Source of the DNA: Peptoniphilus_A sp001811425
GTDB taxonomy: Bacteria; Bacillota; Clostridia; Tissierellales; Peptoniphilaceae
Direction: 5' to 3'
DNA length: 64,000 bases
Assembly (NCBI RefSeq): GCF_001811425.1
Contig: NZ_KV804738.1
Span: forward strand, 18,817-82,816
Shown here: in pieces, positions 35,100 through 44,540 of the stretch
Position numbering within the stretch: the stretch's first letter is position 1
Layout of the letters: each line of letters starts with the position of its first letter
Translations under genes and position numbers: made by a program
The notes under the pieces: generated by a model
Seen by the model: only the letters and a program-made list of their open reading frames with translations
Database searches by the model: none
What the model was told of the DNA's origin: nothing

Positions 35100-36350
35100 A
35101 TGAATTTGTTACAGAAAGCAGCTGCAAATGAGTTAAAAAAAACAAATGAAAGAAAAAAGTTGACAATACGAAACCAGGTTGATGATAAATACGATGTTTA
35201 TGAAATTCCATTATATCTTTTATATTACAACGACCAAAATGGACGTATAAATACTTTGTATAAAAAATACAGCTCTACTCATGGATTAATAAGTCCTAAA
35301 CCAGGAGATTCAGAATACAACAAAATTTTTGAAAAATTCATTTTTGAATCTAACACTCAAGCAATGAAAGACACTAAACAATCTATTAAAGACAAGTCTC
35401 AACAAGAACCTGGAGTTGTTTTACCAGATGGTAGAGTAATTGATGGAAATAGAAGATTTACTGCTTTACGAATGATTGAAAGAGAACGCAATATTCCACA
35501 ATATTTTAATGCAGTAATATTACCACTAGACCAAAAGTCAAAAACTGATGAGAAAATAATTAAAGAACTAGAGTTAGATTTACAATTAGGACGCGAGGAA
35601 AGAGTAAACTATGATCCTATTGATCGTATTTTTGATGTCTATAATACTATAGAAGTCGAAAAATTAATGACTGTTGAAGAATATAAAAAGGCATCTGGTG
35701 CAAAAAATACTCGAGGTATTAATCGAGACATAAGGCTGGCAGAATTGATTATAAAATTTATAGAAATTGTTTCTCCTGGAGGAAATCCTATTGATAAATT
35801 TTATTTAGCCAGAGACTTGAAGTTAGATGGACCTATTGAAGAAATAGAAGGTGAAATTAACAAATTAAAATCTGATAGAAAAGAAGAGATAAAAGATGCT
35901 GTATTGGTGTATTTAATAGCATCTAAGACAATTGAAAAACAAAAAGATTCTACTCGTATTATGAGAGACCTAAAAAATAATATAATAAAAGATAATGATA
36001 GATTACAATATTTTTTATCTTCTGCTGATGATAAAATTGATATTATTATGGATACGTTTGAGGATAATCCTATACAATCTTCTAATGAGCTTAAAACAGT
36101 TATTGAGCAGAATAATGAAGCAAGAGAAAGCGCAGCTAAACTAATTAGGTCTACAGATAGGCTTATCAATAAAGGAAAAATTGAAAATGAAAGGACTAAG
36201 ACTTTAATAGAATTGGAAAATATAAGGGATTCATTATCAGAGATAGACCCAGAAGATTTTTCAGAATTGACACAAGATGAAAATATAGAAGTAAGAGAAA
36301 TAATTAGTGAAATTACTGATATCTTATATAAATTAAAGAAGGAAATGTAG
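35100..36350 (+). CDS. ParB-like domain protein of a defence operon
   Basis: A 416-residue protein. Residues about 105-125 hold DGRVIDGNRRFTALR, the ParB/sulfiredoxin-type nucleotide-binding motif. The remainder is helical and acidic, with no recognised domain. It is followed after 2 nt by the nuclease-helicase gene, so all three genes to 40253 form one operon. It could provide DNA specificity or NTP-controlled clamp activity for the system (inference). No similarity to chromosomal ParB at the DNA-binding helix-turn-helix is apparent. Confidence 0.75.
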   Translation: MNLLQKAAANELKKTNERKKLTIRNQVDDKYDVYEIPLYLLYYNDQNGRINTLYKKYSSTHGLISPKPGDSEYNKIFEKFIFESNTQAMKDTKQSIKDKSQQEPGVVLPDGRVIDGNRRFTALRMIERERNIPQYFNAVILPLDQKSKTDEKIIKELELDLQLGREERVNYDPIDRIFDVYNTIEVEKLMTVEEYKKASGAKNTRGINRDIRLAELIIKFIEIVSPGGNPIDKFYLARDLKLDGPIEEIEGEINKLKSDRKEEIKDAVLVYLIASKTIEKQKDSTRIMRDLKNNIIKDNDRLQYFLSSADDKIDIIMDTFEDNPIQSSNELKTVIEQNNEARESAAKLIRSTDRLINKGKIENERTKTLIELENIRDSLSEIDPEDFSELTQDENIEVREIISEITDILYKLKKEM

Positions 36351-36352
36351 TT

Positions 36353-39013
36353 ATGGCATTTTCAAGTGATATAAAAAATAAAATAAAACCTGAGTATTCT
36401 TCTAATTTAGTAGAAGAGTTTTATAGACCCTTATTAAGAGAGGCTGATTTATATCAACGAGTTTCTGGATATTTTAGTACATCAGGATTAGATTTATATT
36501 CAGAAAGTTTAGAAGAACTAGCAAAAAATGGCGGCAGCTTAGAATTTATTATTTCAAAGGAAATAAGCAAGGAAGACTATGACAGAATTAAGGCTGGTTA
36601 TGATTTGCTAGAAGAAATTAAACCACTTAATCTTGCACAAAGAAATGAACGACTGACCTCTAAAACCCAACAACAACTTGGTAATTTAGCCTTTATGATT
36701 GCAATGGGAAGGGCTAGAATAAAAATAGCCCTAACTAACAAAGGACTTTTCCACGATAAATTTGGAATAATTACGTCAGGAAGTGAAAAAGTATTTTTTA
36801 ATGGGTCTGCCAATGAAACGGAAAATGGCATGCAAATAAATTATGAGAGTATAAGTGTTGATACTTCTTGGGACTCAAGTGAGAATGTTCAATATAGAAT
36901 CAATTCTAATCAAGAGAGATTTGAAAGATTATGGAATGACAAAGAGGACGGAGTTAAGGTTGTAGAAGTTTCTGATATAGCCTATGAAGAAATAGCCAAA
37001 TATCAATCACAGTCTAATATAAAAGAGATAATTAAGATTGATGACCAGGATAGCAAATTAGCTCAGTATGATAATGCAATATTATTTAAGTATTTAAATG
37101 ATACTGTAATTCGAATTGATTCCACCGATATCAAATTATCGCTTAATGACAGAAAATTAAAACCAGGTAGTGACTTATCAAGATTCTTTGAAGAAGACTA
37201 TTCTACTATAAAAAAATCAACAACTTATAGAGACATAGAAAGAATTATTAAAGTTACCGAAGAAAGAGCTGAAAGAAAAAATATAGAAGTTATAGTTAGT
37301 AAAGCAGTCTCAGAGTATCTTCAACAATATAAATATTCGATAGAAAAATATAAAATCTTAGGAGATGTATTTAAAGGTGAATTAGTAGATTTTCCTACTG
37401 ACAAGAAAGATTTTTATAAAGAATTTTCAAAAGTAGTTCAGTCTGAGGTCAGCAGGCCGCTTTATGAAATTCACTTAAGATCTGCATACTTTATGTACGA
37501 AATGGCCCGAGCTGCAAACTTTTCTGTCCCTGGAGCTGGTAAAACTGCAATGTTACTTGGAGTATTTGCGTATTTAAATAGAGAAAATGCACCATTTAAT
37601 GAAAAGATAGATAGATTGCTAGTAGTATCTCCATTGAATGCTTTTGATAGCTGGAAAAGAGAATTTAAAGCTGTTTTTGGTGATAAAAAGGTTCTTAGAT
37701 CAATCGATTCACAAACTTCGTCAGATTTTGGATATGATTTATCAGTTAATTGGGGCGTGAGCAATTTGGTTTTAGTTAATTACGAGTCATTACCAAAATA
37801 TTTGTCGAAGCTAAATGAAAATATAGATACTAATACAATGCTTGTATTTGATGAGGTTCACAGAGTAAAAAATCCAGAGGGAACTAGAGCAGGAAAAGCT
37901 TTAGAGTTATCAAAAAAACCTAAATTTAAATATGTATTAACAGGTACTCCAATTCCTAACACCTATCAAGATATCTATAATTTTCTACACATTTTGTATG
38001 GTAACGAGTACAATTCATATTTTGGATGGGACCTTGGTTATTTATATGATCCAAAAATAAGGCAAATTAAAGATATAAACTCTAAGTTATATCCGTTTTT
38101 TTGGAGGACAAACAAAAAAGATTTAAACGTTCCAGTGGCTGAAGAAGATTATATAGAAATAGTAGGGGCAAGCCCTGAACAACTAGCTTTAGCTGAACTT
38201 ATTTATTCAAATGAGGAGTCTAGTCTAGCAAAATTGATAAGACTTATTCAAGCCTCAACTAATCCGGCTCTTGTAAATAGAAAAATTAATTATAATGAGT
38301 TAATGTCTTATGACGATGACGGAGATATACACACAATAACAGAAAAGGAATTTAATTCTTTATTGTATAAAAATGGGAAAAAGAATTCAGAAAATTTATA
38401 CTCAGACCTAGATTTGGAAAATATGAGATCGCCTAAATTTGACAAAGGAATTGAATTAGTTGAAAAACTTGTTAAAGAAGGCAAAAAGGTTTTAGTATGG
38501 GGTATCTTCGTTGATACGCTTTATAAGATAACGAACACCATAAAAGAAAAAGGAATCAAAGTTAACCTAGTGTATGGTGGTACCAATAAGCTTGAGAGAA
38601 CGATGTTAATTGATGAATTTAGAGATGGAGATGTACAGGTTTTAGTTTCTAATCCACAAACTTTAGGGGAGTCGATTTCATTACATCAAACAGTTCACGA
38701 TGCAGTTTATTTTGAATATAATTTCAATTTAACTTTTATGTTGCAATCTAGAGATAGAATTCACCGTTTAGGACTTAAAGAAAACCAATATACAAGATAT
38801 TATTATTTACAAACAGCATCAGAATATTTAGATAGTTATCGCCCTGGATATATTGATGAAAAAATATACGATCGCTTAAAATACAAGGAAAGATTAATGT
38901 ATGAAGCTATTGACGATAAAACTCTATCAATAGAATATAGTGAAAATGAAATACTAGATGCAATAAAAATTATTGATGAAGAAAGGCAAAGAATGAATAG
39001 AAATCATGAGTAA
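36353..39013 (+). CDS. PLD-family nuclease fused to SNF2 helicase
   Basis: An 886-residue fusion. The N-terminal domain has one phospholipase D-type site, HDKFG (His134, Lys136) with GSAN (151-154), the form used by restriction nucleases such as BfiI, NgoAVII and CglI. Then a SNF2/DEAD-like helicase: Walker A PGAGKT (about 392-398), DEVH (about 500-503), LTGTPIPN, and a final QSRDRIHRLG (about 798). A single HKD site implies a dimer. In CglI/NgoAVII systems nuclease and helicase are separate proteins, so the fusion is distinctive. It overlaps the methyltransferase gene by 8 nt. Confidence 0.9.
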   Translation: MAFSSDIKNKIKPEYSSNLVEEFYRPLLREADLYQRVSGYFSTSGLDLYSESLEELAKNGGSLEFIISKEISKEDYDRIKAGYDLLEEIKPLNLAQRNERLTSKTQQQLGNLAFMIAMGRARIKIALTNKGLFHDKFGIITSGSEKVFFNGSANETENGMQINYESISVDTSWDSSENVQYRINSNQERFERLWNDKEDGVKVVEVSDIAYEEIAKYQSQSNIKEIIKIDDQDSKLAQYDNAILFKYLNDTVIRIDSTDIKLSLNDRKLKPGSDLSRFFEEDYSTIKKSTTYRDIERIIKVTEERAERKNIEVIVSKAVSEYLQQYKYSIEKYKILGDVFKGELVDFPTDKKDFYKEFSKVVQSEVSRPLYEIHLRSAYFMYEMARAANFSVPGAGKTAMLLGVFAYLNRENAPFNEKIDRLLVVSPLNAFDSWKREFKAVFGDKKVLRSIDSQTSSDFGYDLSVNWGVSNLVLVNYESLPKYLSKLNENIDTNTMLVFDEVHRVKNPEGTRAGKALELSKKPKFKYVLTGTPIPNTYQDIYNFLHILYGNEYNSYFGWDLGYLYDPKIRQIKDINSKLYPFFWRTNKKDLNVPVAEEDYIEIVGASPEQLALAELIYSNEESSLAKLIRLIQASTNPALVNRKINYNELMSYDDDGDIHTITEKEFNSLLYKNGKKNSENLYSDLDLENMRSPKFDKGIELVEKLVKEGKKVLVWGIFVDTLYKITNTIKEKGIKVNLVYGGTNKLERTMLIDEFRDGDVQVLVSNPQTLGESISLHQTVHDAVYFEYNFNLTFMLQSRDRIHRLGLKENQYTRYYYLQTASEYLDSYRPGYIDEKIYDRLKYKERLMYEAIDDKTLSIEYSENEILDAIKIIDEERQRMNRNHE

Positions 39014-40253
39014 ATCAAAAATTAAAGTTGTTGATTTATTTGCTGGTGTAGGAGGATTTCACCTCGGCTTATCAAGGGCAAGTGACCAATATGAAGTAGT
39101 TTGGGCTAACCAATATGAGCCATCTAGGAAAAATCAGTTTGCTTATAATATTTATAAAAAGAATTTTCCTAATACACCAATAAGCAATGAAGATATAAAA
39201 GAAGTAAATAAAGATGAGATTCCAGATATGGATTTGTTAGTTGCAGGATTTCCCTGCCAGGATTATTCAGTTGCAACATCTGGAGCCAAGGGTATTGAAG
39301 GACAAAAAGGAGTGCTTTGGTGGGAAATTCATAAAGTTTTATCAACAAAGGAACCGAACTATTTACTACTTGAAAATGTTGATAGATTATTGACATCTCC
39401 TGGGGTAAATAAACAAGCTGGTCGCGACTTTGGAATTATACTGAGAACTTTATCTGACTTAGGTTATGGAGTTTCTTGGAAAATGATAAATGCAGCAGAT
39501 TATGGATACCCTCAAAGGAGAAGAAGGACGTTTATATTTGCATTTAGAAAAGAAACTAGATTTTTTGATAATGTAATTAAAATATCAAAAGAAGATGATG
39601 ATAAAATTGGGGACTTTATAAAAATAATGCCTCCATTTTCAAATACTATGACAAATGAATTATTAGCTAGCATTGAAAAAGTCGATTTAAATTCAATTGA
39701 ACCAATAGAAGAATTCTCAAATAACTTTTCAGTAAAAAAAGGTTTTAGAAAGACTGGAATTATGGTTAATGGAAAAGTTTTTATGGCTGACTACACTCCT
39801 GAATTTAGAGAAGAGACGGCAATTGGAGACTTATTAATATCAAATAATAGCGATGAAAGTCTTTATCTAAGTTCAGAAAAGATTGAAAAATTTATAAAGC
39901 AGAAGAAGGGATTTCAAGAAATAAAGACCTCACGTACAGGACATAAATATAAGTATGGAATGGGCAGTATGCAATTTCCGGACTCACTTGATAAACCAGC
40001 TAGAACTATAGTGACATCTGAATCCACAGTGTCAAGGATGACTCATGTGATTAAAGATTCCGGAAATAATCGATTAAGAGTTCTTTCGCCAATAGAAACT
40101 GAAAGGATCAACACATTTCCAGATGATTGGACTAAATTAGAAGGCGTTAATAATTCAAATAGGTATTTTACAATGGGGAATGCACTAGTAGTAGATTTAG
40201 TTAAAGAAATAGGAAATGAAATATTAAAAATTATAAATAAAGATTGTTCCTGA
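39006..40253 (+). CDS. C5 cytosine DNA methyltransferase
   Basis: A 415-residue Dcm-family enzyme with motif I DLFAGVGGFHLG (10-21), motif IV GFPCQDYS with catalytic Cys84, motif VI ENV (123-125), motif VIII QRRRR (170-174), and motifs IX/X near the C-terminus (RVLSPIETERINTFP and GNALVVDLVKEIG). The variable region between VIII and IX (about 185-330) sets the target, which I cannot read. As the modification partner of the nuclease-helicase it should protect host DNA. Confidence 0.95.
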   Translation: MSKSKIKVVDLFAGVGGFHLGLSRASDQYEVVWANQYEPSRKNQFAYNIYKKNFPNTPISNEDIKEVNKDEIPDMDLLVAGFPCQDYSVATSGAKGIEGQKGVLWWEIHKVLSTKEPNYLLLENVDRLLTSPGVNKQAGRDFGIILRTLSDLGYGVSWKMINAADYGYPQRRRRTFIFAFRKETRFFDNVIKISKEDDDKIGDFIKIMPPFSNTMTNELLASIEKVDLNSIEPIEEFSNNFSVKKGFRKTGIMVNGKVFMADYTPEFREETAIGDLLISNNSDESLYLSSEKIEKFIKQKKGFQEIKTSRTGHKYKYGMGSMQFPDSLDKPARTIVTSESTVSRMTHVIKDSGNNRLRVLSPIETERINTFPDDWTKLEGVNNSNRYFTMGNALVVDLVKEIGNEILKIINKDCS

Positions 40254-40293
40254 AAATTATCAATTGTATTACTGGAAAATATAAAATAACTAT

Positions 40294-40323
40294 CTAATTA
40301 ATTATCTTGTGATAATTAATTAG
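40294..40323. repeat. Perfect AT-rich inverted repeat
   Basis: 13-bp arms (40294-40306 and 40311-40323) with a TTGT loop, no T-run after it. It lies just past the methyltransferase gene. It may be a weak terminator, a protein site or an island boundary. Confidence 0.4.
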
Positions 40324-40411
40324 GAATAATGAAAAAACTAAGGGATAAAGCAAAGAACTTCCTTATCTAGGAGGGGGTTAGGTGGATTCCATTTAAAAAT
40401 GGAGATATAAA

Positions 40412-40612
40412 ATGTTAAATGGACAAGGCAGGAGAAAATATTTAATCTACTTTATAATAATGTTTGTTCTTATGATTATTTTTTTAAGCTACGCTTTTAA
40501 GCACCCAGAGGCAAGTATTAGGATTCCAGTTGCTGTCCTACACATTTTTTATCTTATATATGTAATAGGAATGCTTGCTTGTCTTGTAAAATTTCTTAAA
40601 AGTAAAAAATAA
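40412..40612 (+). CDS. Small two-TM membrane protein
   Basis: 66 residues with two hydrophobic helices (YLIYFIIMFVLMIIFLSYAF and VAVLHIFYLIYVIGMLACLV) joined by a short loop, and a basic C-terminus. GGAGAT precedes the ATG. Not recognised. A terminator at 40670 closes the unit. Confidence 0.6.
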   Translation: MLNGQGRRKYLIYFIIMFVLMIIFLSYAFKHPEASIRIPVAVLHIFYLIYVIGMLACLVKFLKSKK

Positions 40613-40669
40613 ATTATTAATTACAATAAATTTTTAAATTAAAAAATTTAGATAAGGTCAAAGGGAAAG

Positions 40670-40700
40670 ACGATTAAGAAAATATCTTAGTCGTTTTTTT
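40670..40700 (+). terminator. Terminator
   Basis: A 10-bp stem with one G-U pair (40670-40679 with 40685-40694) followed by six or more T. The remaining 160 nt before the next gene are AT-rich with no recognisable feature. Confidence 0.75.
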
Positions 40701-40863
40701 GAATCTTGTATTTTTAAGATAAAAGGACAAATAAAATTGCAATAATTAGAAAAAAGTATTAAGTTACTTAGAAAAAGATTGTAAAAAAATGATATTATCT
40801 ATTTAGAGGAAATATTAAATATAGACTTAAAGTACATTTGTAAAATTTTAAGGGGGATAATTT

Positions 40864-41085
40864 ATGAGAAAAAGAAAGAGGTATAAAAAGAAGAGGAAAA
40901 AGCTATTTATTTTGCTACTTCTTTTAGTTTTGCTCTGTCCCATAACTTATCGCTACAAGGATGGTGGCACTGTTTCTTATAAGGCTATTTTATATTCCTA
41001 CACTAAGTACCACAGGATGGAAGAGGATGAGTCCTATTTTACAGGAAGAGAATTTTTAGTTTTCCCCTTTAATTTTCTAAATTAA
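40864..41085 (+). CDS. Small membrane-anchored protein
   Basis: 73 residues: a strongly basic N-terminus (MRKRKRYKKKRKK), one hydrophobic helix (LFILLLLLVLLC) and a polar outside tail rich in Tyr. ATG behind AGGGGGAT. Not recognised. It is followed after 33 nt by the J-domain gene and may be in the same operon. Confidence 0.6.
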   Translation: MRKRKRYKKKRKKLFILLLLLVLLCPITYRYKDGGTVSYKAILYSYTKYHRMEEDESYFTGREFLVFPFNFLN

Positions 41086-41118
41086 AAGGATTAAAATATA
41101 GTAAGAAGGAGGCAGGGC

Positions 41119-41925
41119 ATGGGACAAATTATTGAGTTTCCAGATGACAAAAAGTCGAGGGAGAGGATCCAAGAGCTTAAAAAAACTTTGGAGGACCTTG
41201 TTTTTGAAAGGGATAATCTTAAGTTTGTTATTTGTGAAAATATTAAGACTGCATATATGCTTACTTTTGGCAGCTTGGAGTACAAGCTTTACAAGGCCTA
41301 TTGCAAGTATCTTCGCTTGAAGAGAAAAAGAGATATGATTCAGGCGAAAAAGAACCGTCAAGAAAAAATTAGGATGGAAGTTATTGACAAGAAGCTTGAT
41401 GAAGAATTTGCCGACTACAAAAAGAAGTTAGATGAAAAAGTTGATGAGATCAACCATGTTCTAGAGCGTTCAAAGGGTGAATTGCTATCTGAGGAAGATG
41501 CTAGGCTCCTTAAAAAACTTTACAAAAATATTGTCAAGAGGTTACATCCAGACATCAATCCTTTGATTACAGATACAGAAAAGGAATTATTTTACAATGC
41601 AACTGAAGCCTACAAGGATGGCGACCTTGCAAGTCTTCAAATTATTTACGACATAGTTTGTAGTGGCGATGACAAAGATAAGGGAGACCTTACCGGCAAG
41701 TCCCTAGAAGATGAAGTAAAAAGGCTAGAGGATTTGGTGGATCAAGTTCAAAGAGACATTGACCTAATTAAGTCAACGCCGCCCTATAGCTTAAGCATTT
41801 ATGTAGAAGACGAGAAGAAAAAGGCAGAGAAGTTAAGGGACTTAGAGAGAGATTTAAAGAGTTTTGAAGATGCAATAGACACGCAAGAAGAGTGCATTAA
41901 TGAACTGATGAGGGATGAATCATGA
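41119..41925 (+). CDS. Coiled-coil J-domain-like protein
   Basis: 268 residues, mostly charged helices. Residues about 125-180 contain LYKNIVKRLHPDINP, the HPD-type signature of J domains that stimulate DnaK ATPase, followed by a helical segment typical of helix III. Long coiled coils precede and follow. Start ATG behind AAGGAGG. It overlaps the HIRAN gene by 4 nt, suggesting a functional pair. Confidence 0.78.
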   Translation: MGQIIEFPDDKKSRERIQELKKTLEDLVFERDNLKFVICENIKTAYMLTFGSLEYKLYKAYCKYLRLKRKRDMIQAKKNRQEKIRMEVIDKKLDEEFADYKKKLDEKVDEINHVLERSKGELLSEEDARLLKKLYKNIVKRLHPDINPLITDTEKELFYNATEAYKDGDLASLQIIYDIVCSGDDKDKGDLTGKSLEDEVKRLEDLVDQVQRDIDLIKSTPPYSLSIYVEDEKKKAEKLRDLERDLKSFEDAIDTQEECINELMRDES

Positions 41926-42323
41926 GCGACTTAGTAAAAATAGATAATGGCGATTTAATTGAATATCTCATGAAGACTGGAAGTGGTCTTGACTTGCCCA
42001 AACCCTTTGAGAGAGATATTTATCTTTTTGACACCTATGTTGCTGGCACGACACACATTGAAGGTATTGAAAATATTGGTGAAAGCCTCAAAGATGGCGA
42101 TCGCTTAGTTTTTTATCGCGAGCCAGAAAATGAACACGACCCCCAAGCCATTCGCATAGAAACTTTGGGGAAAGAAAAAATCGGCTATGTCCCTCATAAA
42201 GATAATGTCATCTTTTCACGACTAATGGATGCTGGCAAGGTCCTCTTTGCCAAAGTTGTAGAAAAGGAAATGCGAGGCAAGTGGCTCAAGATAAAAATTA
42301 AAATCTACCTTCATGAGAGCTAG
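41922..42323 (+). CDS. HIRAN-domain protein
   Basis: 133 residues. Residues about 35-125 match a HIRAN domain (YVAGTTHIEGIENIGESLK, LVFYREPENEHDPQAIRI, KIGYVPHKDNVIFSRLMDAG). HIRAN domains bind DNA ends or damaged DNA and are often fused to helicases, but here it stands alone. Translationally coupled to the J-domain gene. Confidence 0.88.
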   Translation: MSDLVKIDNGDLIEYLMKTGSGLDLPKPFERDIYLFDTYVAGTTHIEGIENIGESLKDGDRLVFYREPENEHDPQAIRIETLGKEKIGYVPHKDNVIFSRLMDAGKVLFAKVVEKEMRGKWLKIKIKIYLHES

Positions 42324-42418
42324 GGGAAATATTTGAAGTATAAAAAAGATTTAGATAAATAAAAATTATAATTATTTATTGACTTAAAGAATTATGGTAT
42401 TAATAAAAAATAAAATAT

Positions 42419-42447
42419 AGTCAGCTCTAATGGACGCTGATTTTTTT
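42419..42447 (+). terminator. Terminator after the HIRAN gene
   Basis: TCAGC (42421-42425) pairs with GCTGA (42436-42440), extended by one A-T and one G-U pair, followed by seven T. Confidence 0.6.
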
Positions 42448-42571
42448 ATGTAAAGGAAAATTTACAGGCTATGGCAGAAATTTTATAAAAGTAATATTTT
42501 TTAGAAATTACTTTTGTGATAAAATAGCTTAAAAGAACACTTTATCTTGTTAAAGGATATTGGAGGATATT

Positions 42572-43207
42572 ATGATTGATAAAATTATTGACGACAATGA
42601 AAATATATTGTGGAGAGGAAAGCCCAATGCCTTTCTATATATTATAGGCAAGCCAAGCATTTATTTGATTGCATTAATTTGGGGGATCTTTGACTTCTTT
42701 TTTATTTCTAATTTTTTTAGAGAATTTAGCTTTATGAATGGATTTTTCAGAGAATTTAGCTTTATGAATGGTTTTTTTATAATTTTCTTTATAGTTCATC
42801 TTTTCCCTGTCTGGTTTGCAATTTTAATGCCAATTTACAGGATTTTTAATTATGGAACTATGGAGTATGCAATTACAGACAGGAGAGTTTACATCAGCCA
42901 GGGCATTTTTGGAAGAGATGTAAATAATTATGAGCACAGAGAGCTTACAAATTTGAAAGTAAATGTAAATTTTATGGAAAACATCAAGGGACTTGGCACA
43001 ATTATCCTAGCTTATAAGGGCGAAGAGGGAAATTCATCTTACAGCTTTAAGGCTGATAACAATAAATTTATTTCCATTGAAGACCCCTACAACGTTTACA
43101 AACTTCTTAAAAAAGTATCTCTCGATGTTACAACAGACCAAGCCTATCCCAATGCATATAGACCTGAAGAAAACACTGGCTACAATACAAAATATAAAAA
43201 CATGTAA
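42572..43207 (+). CDS. PH-domain (bPH2) membrane protein
   Basis: 211 residues, ATG 42572 behind GGAGG. Two hydrophobic helices (about 25-80) are followed by a bacterial PH domain (YAITDRRVYISQGIFGRDVNNYEHRELTNLKV), as in YdbS/YdbT-like proteins of unknown function. The first membrane region contains two perfect 10-residue repeats (FFREFSFMNG) encoded by a 30-bp tandem duplication at 42713-42772. It ends at a shared terminator with the CAP gene. Confidence 0.82.
   Translation: MIDKIIDDNENILWRGKPNAFLYIIGKPSIYLIALIWGIFDFFFISNFFREFSFMNGFFREFSFMNGFFIIFFIVHLFPVWFAILMPIYRIFNYGTMEYAITDRRVYISQGIFGRDVNNYEHRELTNLKVNVNFMENIKGLGTIILAYKGEEGNSSYSFKADNNKFISIEDPYNVYKLLKKVSLDVTTDQAYPNAYRPEENTGYNTKYKNM
42713..42772 (+). 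repeat. 30-bp tandem duplication inside the PH-protein gene
   Basis: Two 30-nt units (42713-42742 and 42743-42772) differ at two positions (T/C and A/T) and keep the frame. It lengthens the hydrophobic region by 10 residues. Recent slippage is likely. Confidence 0.85.
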
Positions 43208-43215
43208 AAAAGAAA

Positions 43216-43254
43216 AGTCGCTGAATGAAAAATTCATTATTCAGCGACTTTTTT
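43216..43254. terminator. Bidirectional terminator
   Basis: An 11-bp stem (43216-43226 with 43239-43249) with a 12-nt loop. T-runs follow in both directions, serving the convergent PH and CAP genes. Confidence 0.85.
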
Positions 43255-43290
43255 AGGTTAAATAAGAATAGTACTCTGTGTAATTTTTAA

Positions 43291-44067
43291 TTAATAACCA
43301 AATAAGTAAATGGAAGATTCATAAACTTTATTGTCCACGATTTTTCTTGCACAAGCGTAACCGCCCTTTTTGCAATCTTTATTGAGAAGGTTGGCATTGT
43401 GTCCAGGAGATTTTATCCATCTTGTTAGTGAATCCTCGTTAACATCACCTTTTACAATTCCTACACTATAATAGGAAAGAGCTAGGTTTTCCCCGAGAGA
43501 ATTGTTGTATCCACCAGGGCTATTGTGGTCGCCATCGCCAGTATTTATAAACTTTTCAACTTCTTCTTGAGCTCTAAGAAGTGCAAGTTTGTTTAGCTTT
43601 TCATCTTCTTTAACAACGCCTATTGACTTTGAAGCCCTATAGTCGTTTAACTTTTTCATAAATACTTTTGAATCTCCAACTGAATTAACATTTATTTCAG
43701 GCTCCTGTTTTGCACCCTTTGCCTTATTTGCCTTTTTGTTGCCTGCATTATTTGCTGCATTTTTTGCGTAAGTCAAATTAACATCTAAATCAAAATTTTT
43801 CCAATTCAAATTGTAGCCCAAGGCTTTAGATAAATTTTCAATTGGAGCCATTGTGTCATCATCCTCTTCACAGAAGTATGGCATATTTATTTCTGCTGGA
43901 AGTTTTTCTGTCCTGCCATCTATAATTATTGAAGAGTTTTTTTGGGAGGCAGAAGGTTGAATTTGTCCTACAGCAAAAGAAACTGTTAAAAAACTCAATA
44001 AAACTAAGGATGCTGCAATAAATTTTCTAAAACTAAATTTTGTATTTGTTAAATTGAACCTTTTCAT
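43291..44067 (-). CDS. Secreted CAP-domain protein
   Basis: 258 residues. An N-terminal signal peptide (FRKFIAASLVLLSFLTVSFAVG) precedes a copper amine oxidase-like N-terminal segment (about 45-95, IIIDGRTEKLPAEINMPYF), an Ala/Lys-rich linker, and a C-terminal CAP/SCP domain (about 130-258: LNDYRASKSIG, HNSPGG, LGENLALSYY, SPGHNANLL). Such proteins are extracellular, and their role in Firmicutes is uncertain (wall-associated or host interaction). RBS GGAGGGGG precedes ATG 44067. Confidence 0.88.
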   Translation of the reverse strand: MKRFNLTNTKFSFRKFIAASLVLLSFLTVSFAVGQIQPSASQKNSSIIIDGRTEKLPAEINMPYFCEEDDDTMAPIENLSKALGYNLNWKNFDLDVNLTYAKNAANNAGNKKANKAKGAKQEPEINVNSVGDSKVFMKKLNDYRASKSIGVVKEDEKLNKLALLRAQEEVEKFINTGDGDHNSPGGYNNSLGENLALSYYSVGIVKGDVNEDSLTRWIKSPGHNANLLNKDCKKGGYACARKIVDNKVYESSIYLFGY

Positions 44068-44540
44068 AATCCCCCTCCAAATATTATAAATTTTATTTTA
44101 AAACTAATAGTCCATCTAAGTGGTAGAATCGATTATATTATATACATACCATAGAAGAGACTATTTAAACAAAAATAAATAAATTTTTTCAAATTGTTTT
44201 TATTTATAAAACAATTCCTTCTGTTGAATTAAAAATAACAGTAAAATACATAATTATCAAGAATAAAATAAAAAATATTTTTGTACTATTTAGATACATT
44301 ATAGACTTAGGCATACAATTAACTCGGATGGAAATAATGTACCACCAAAATAATACATTTAAAAAATAAATAAATACACGATTTCCATAGACTTTTTACA
44401 TCTCCCAAATTGCGTTGTAGAGAAAGTTTCATTTTAATTAATATTGTTTTTTTGTAGATTAAACAGATATAATATAATTGAAAAGAGAAAAGAAATTATA
44501 AATGTGATAAAATGTTTTTAGAAATGAAAAGGGGGATATT
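44068..44540. other. Divergent intergenic region, 473 bp
   Basis: No coding sequence or RNA gene is visible. A TATAAT-like box for the CAP gene lies around 44132-44137 (minus strand), and TTGTTT (44444-44449)-18 nt-TATAAT (44468-44473) fits the thioesterase gene. The rest is very AT-rich. Confidence 0.5.

Noticed and set aside
35100..36350. Chromosome-partition ParB
   Set aside because: No ParA or parS context and no typical helix-turn-helix. The operon partners are defence enzymes.
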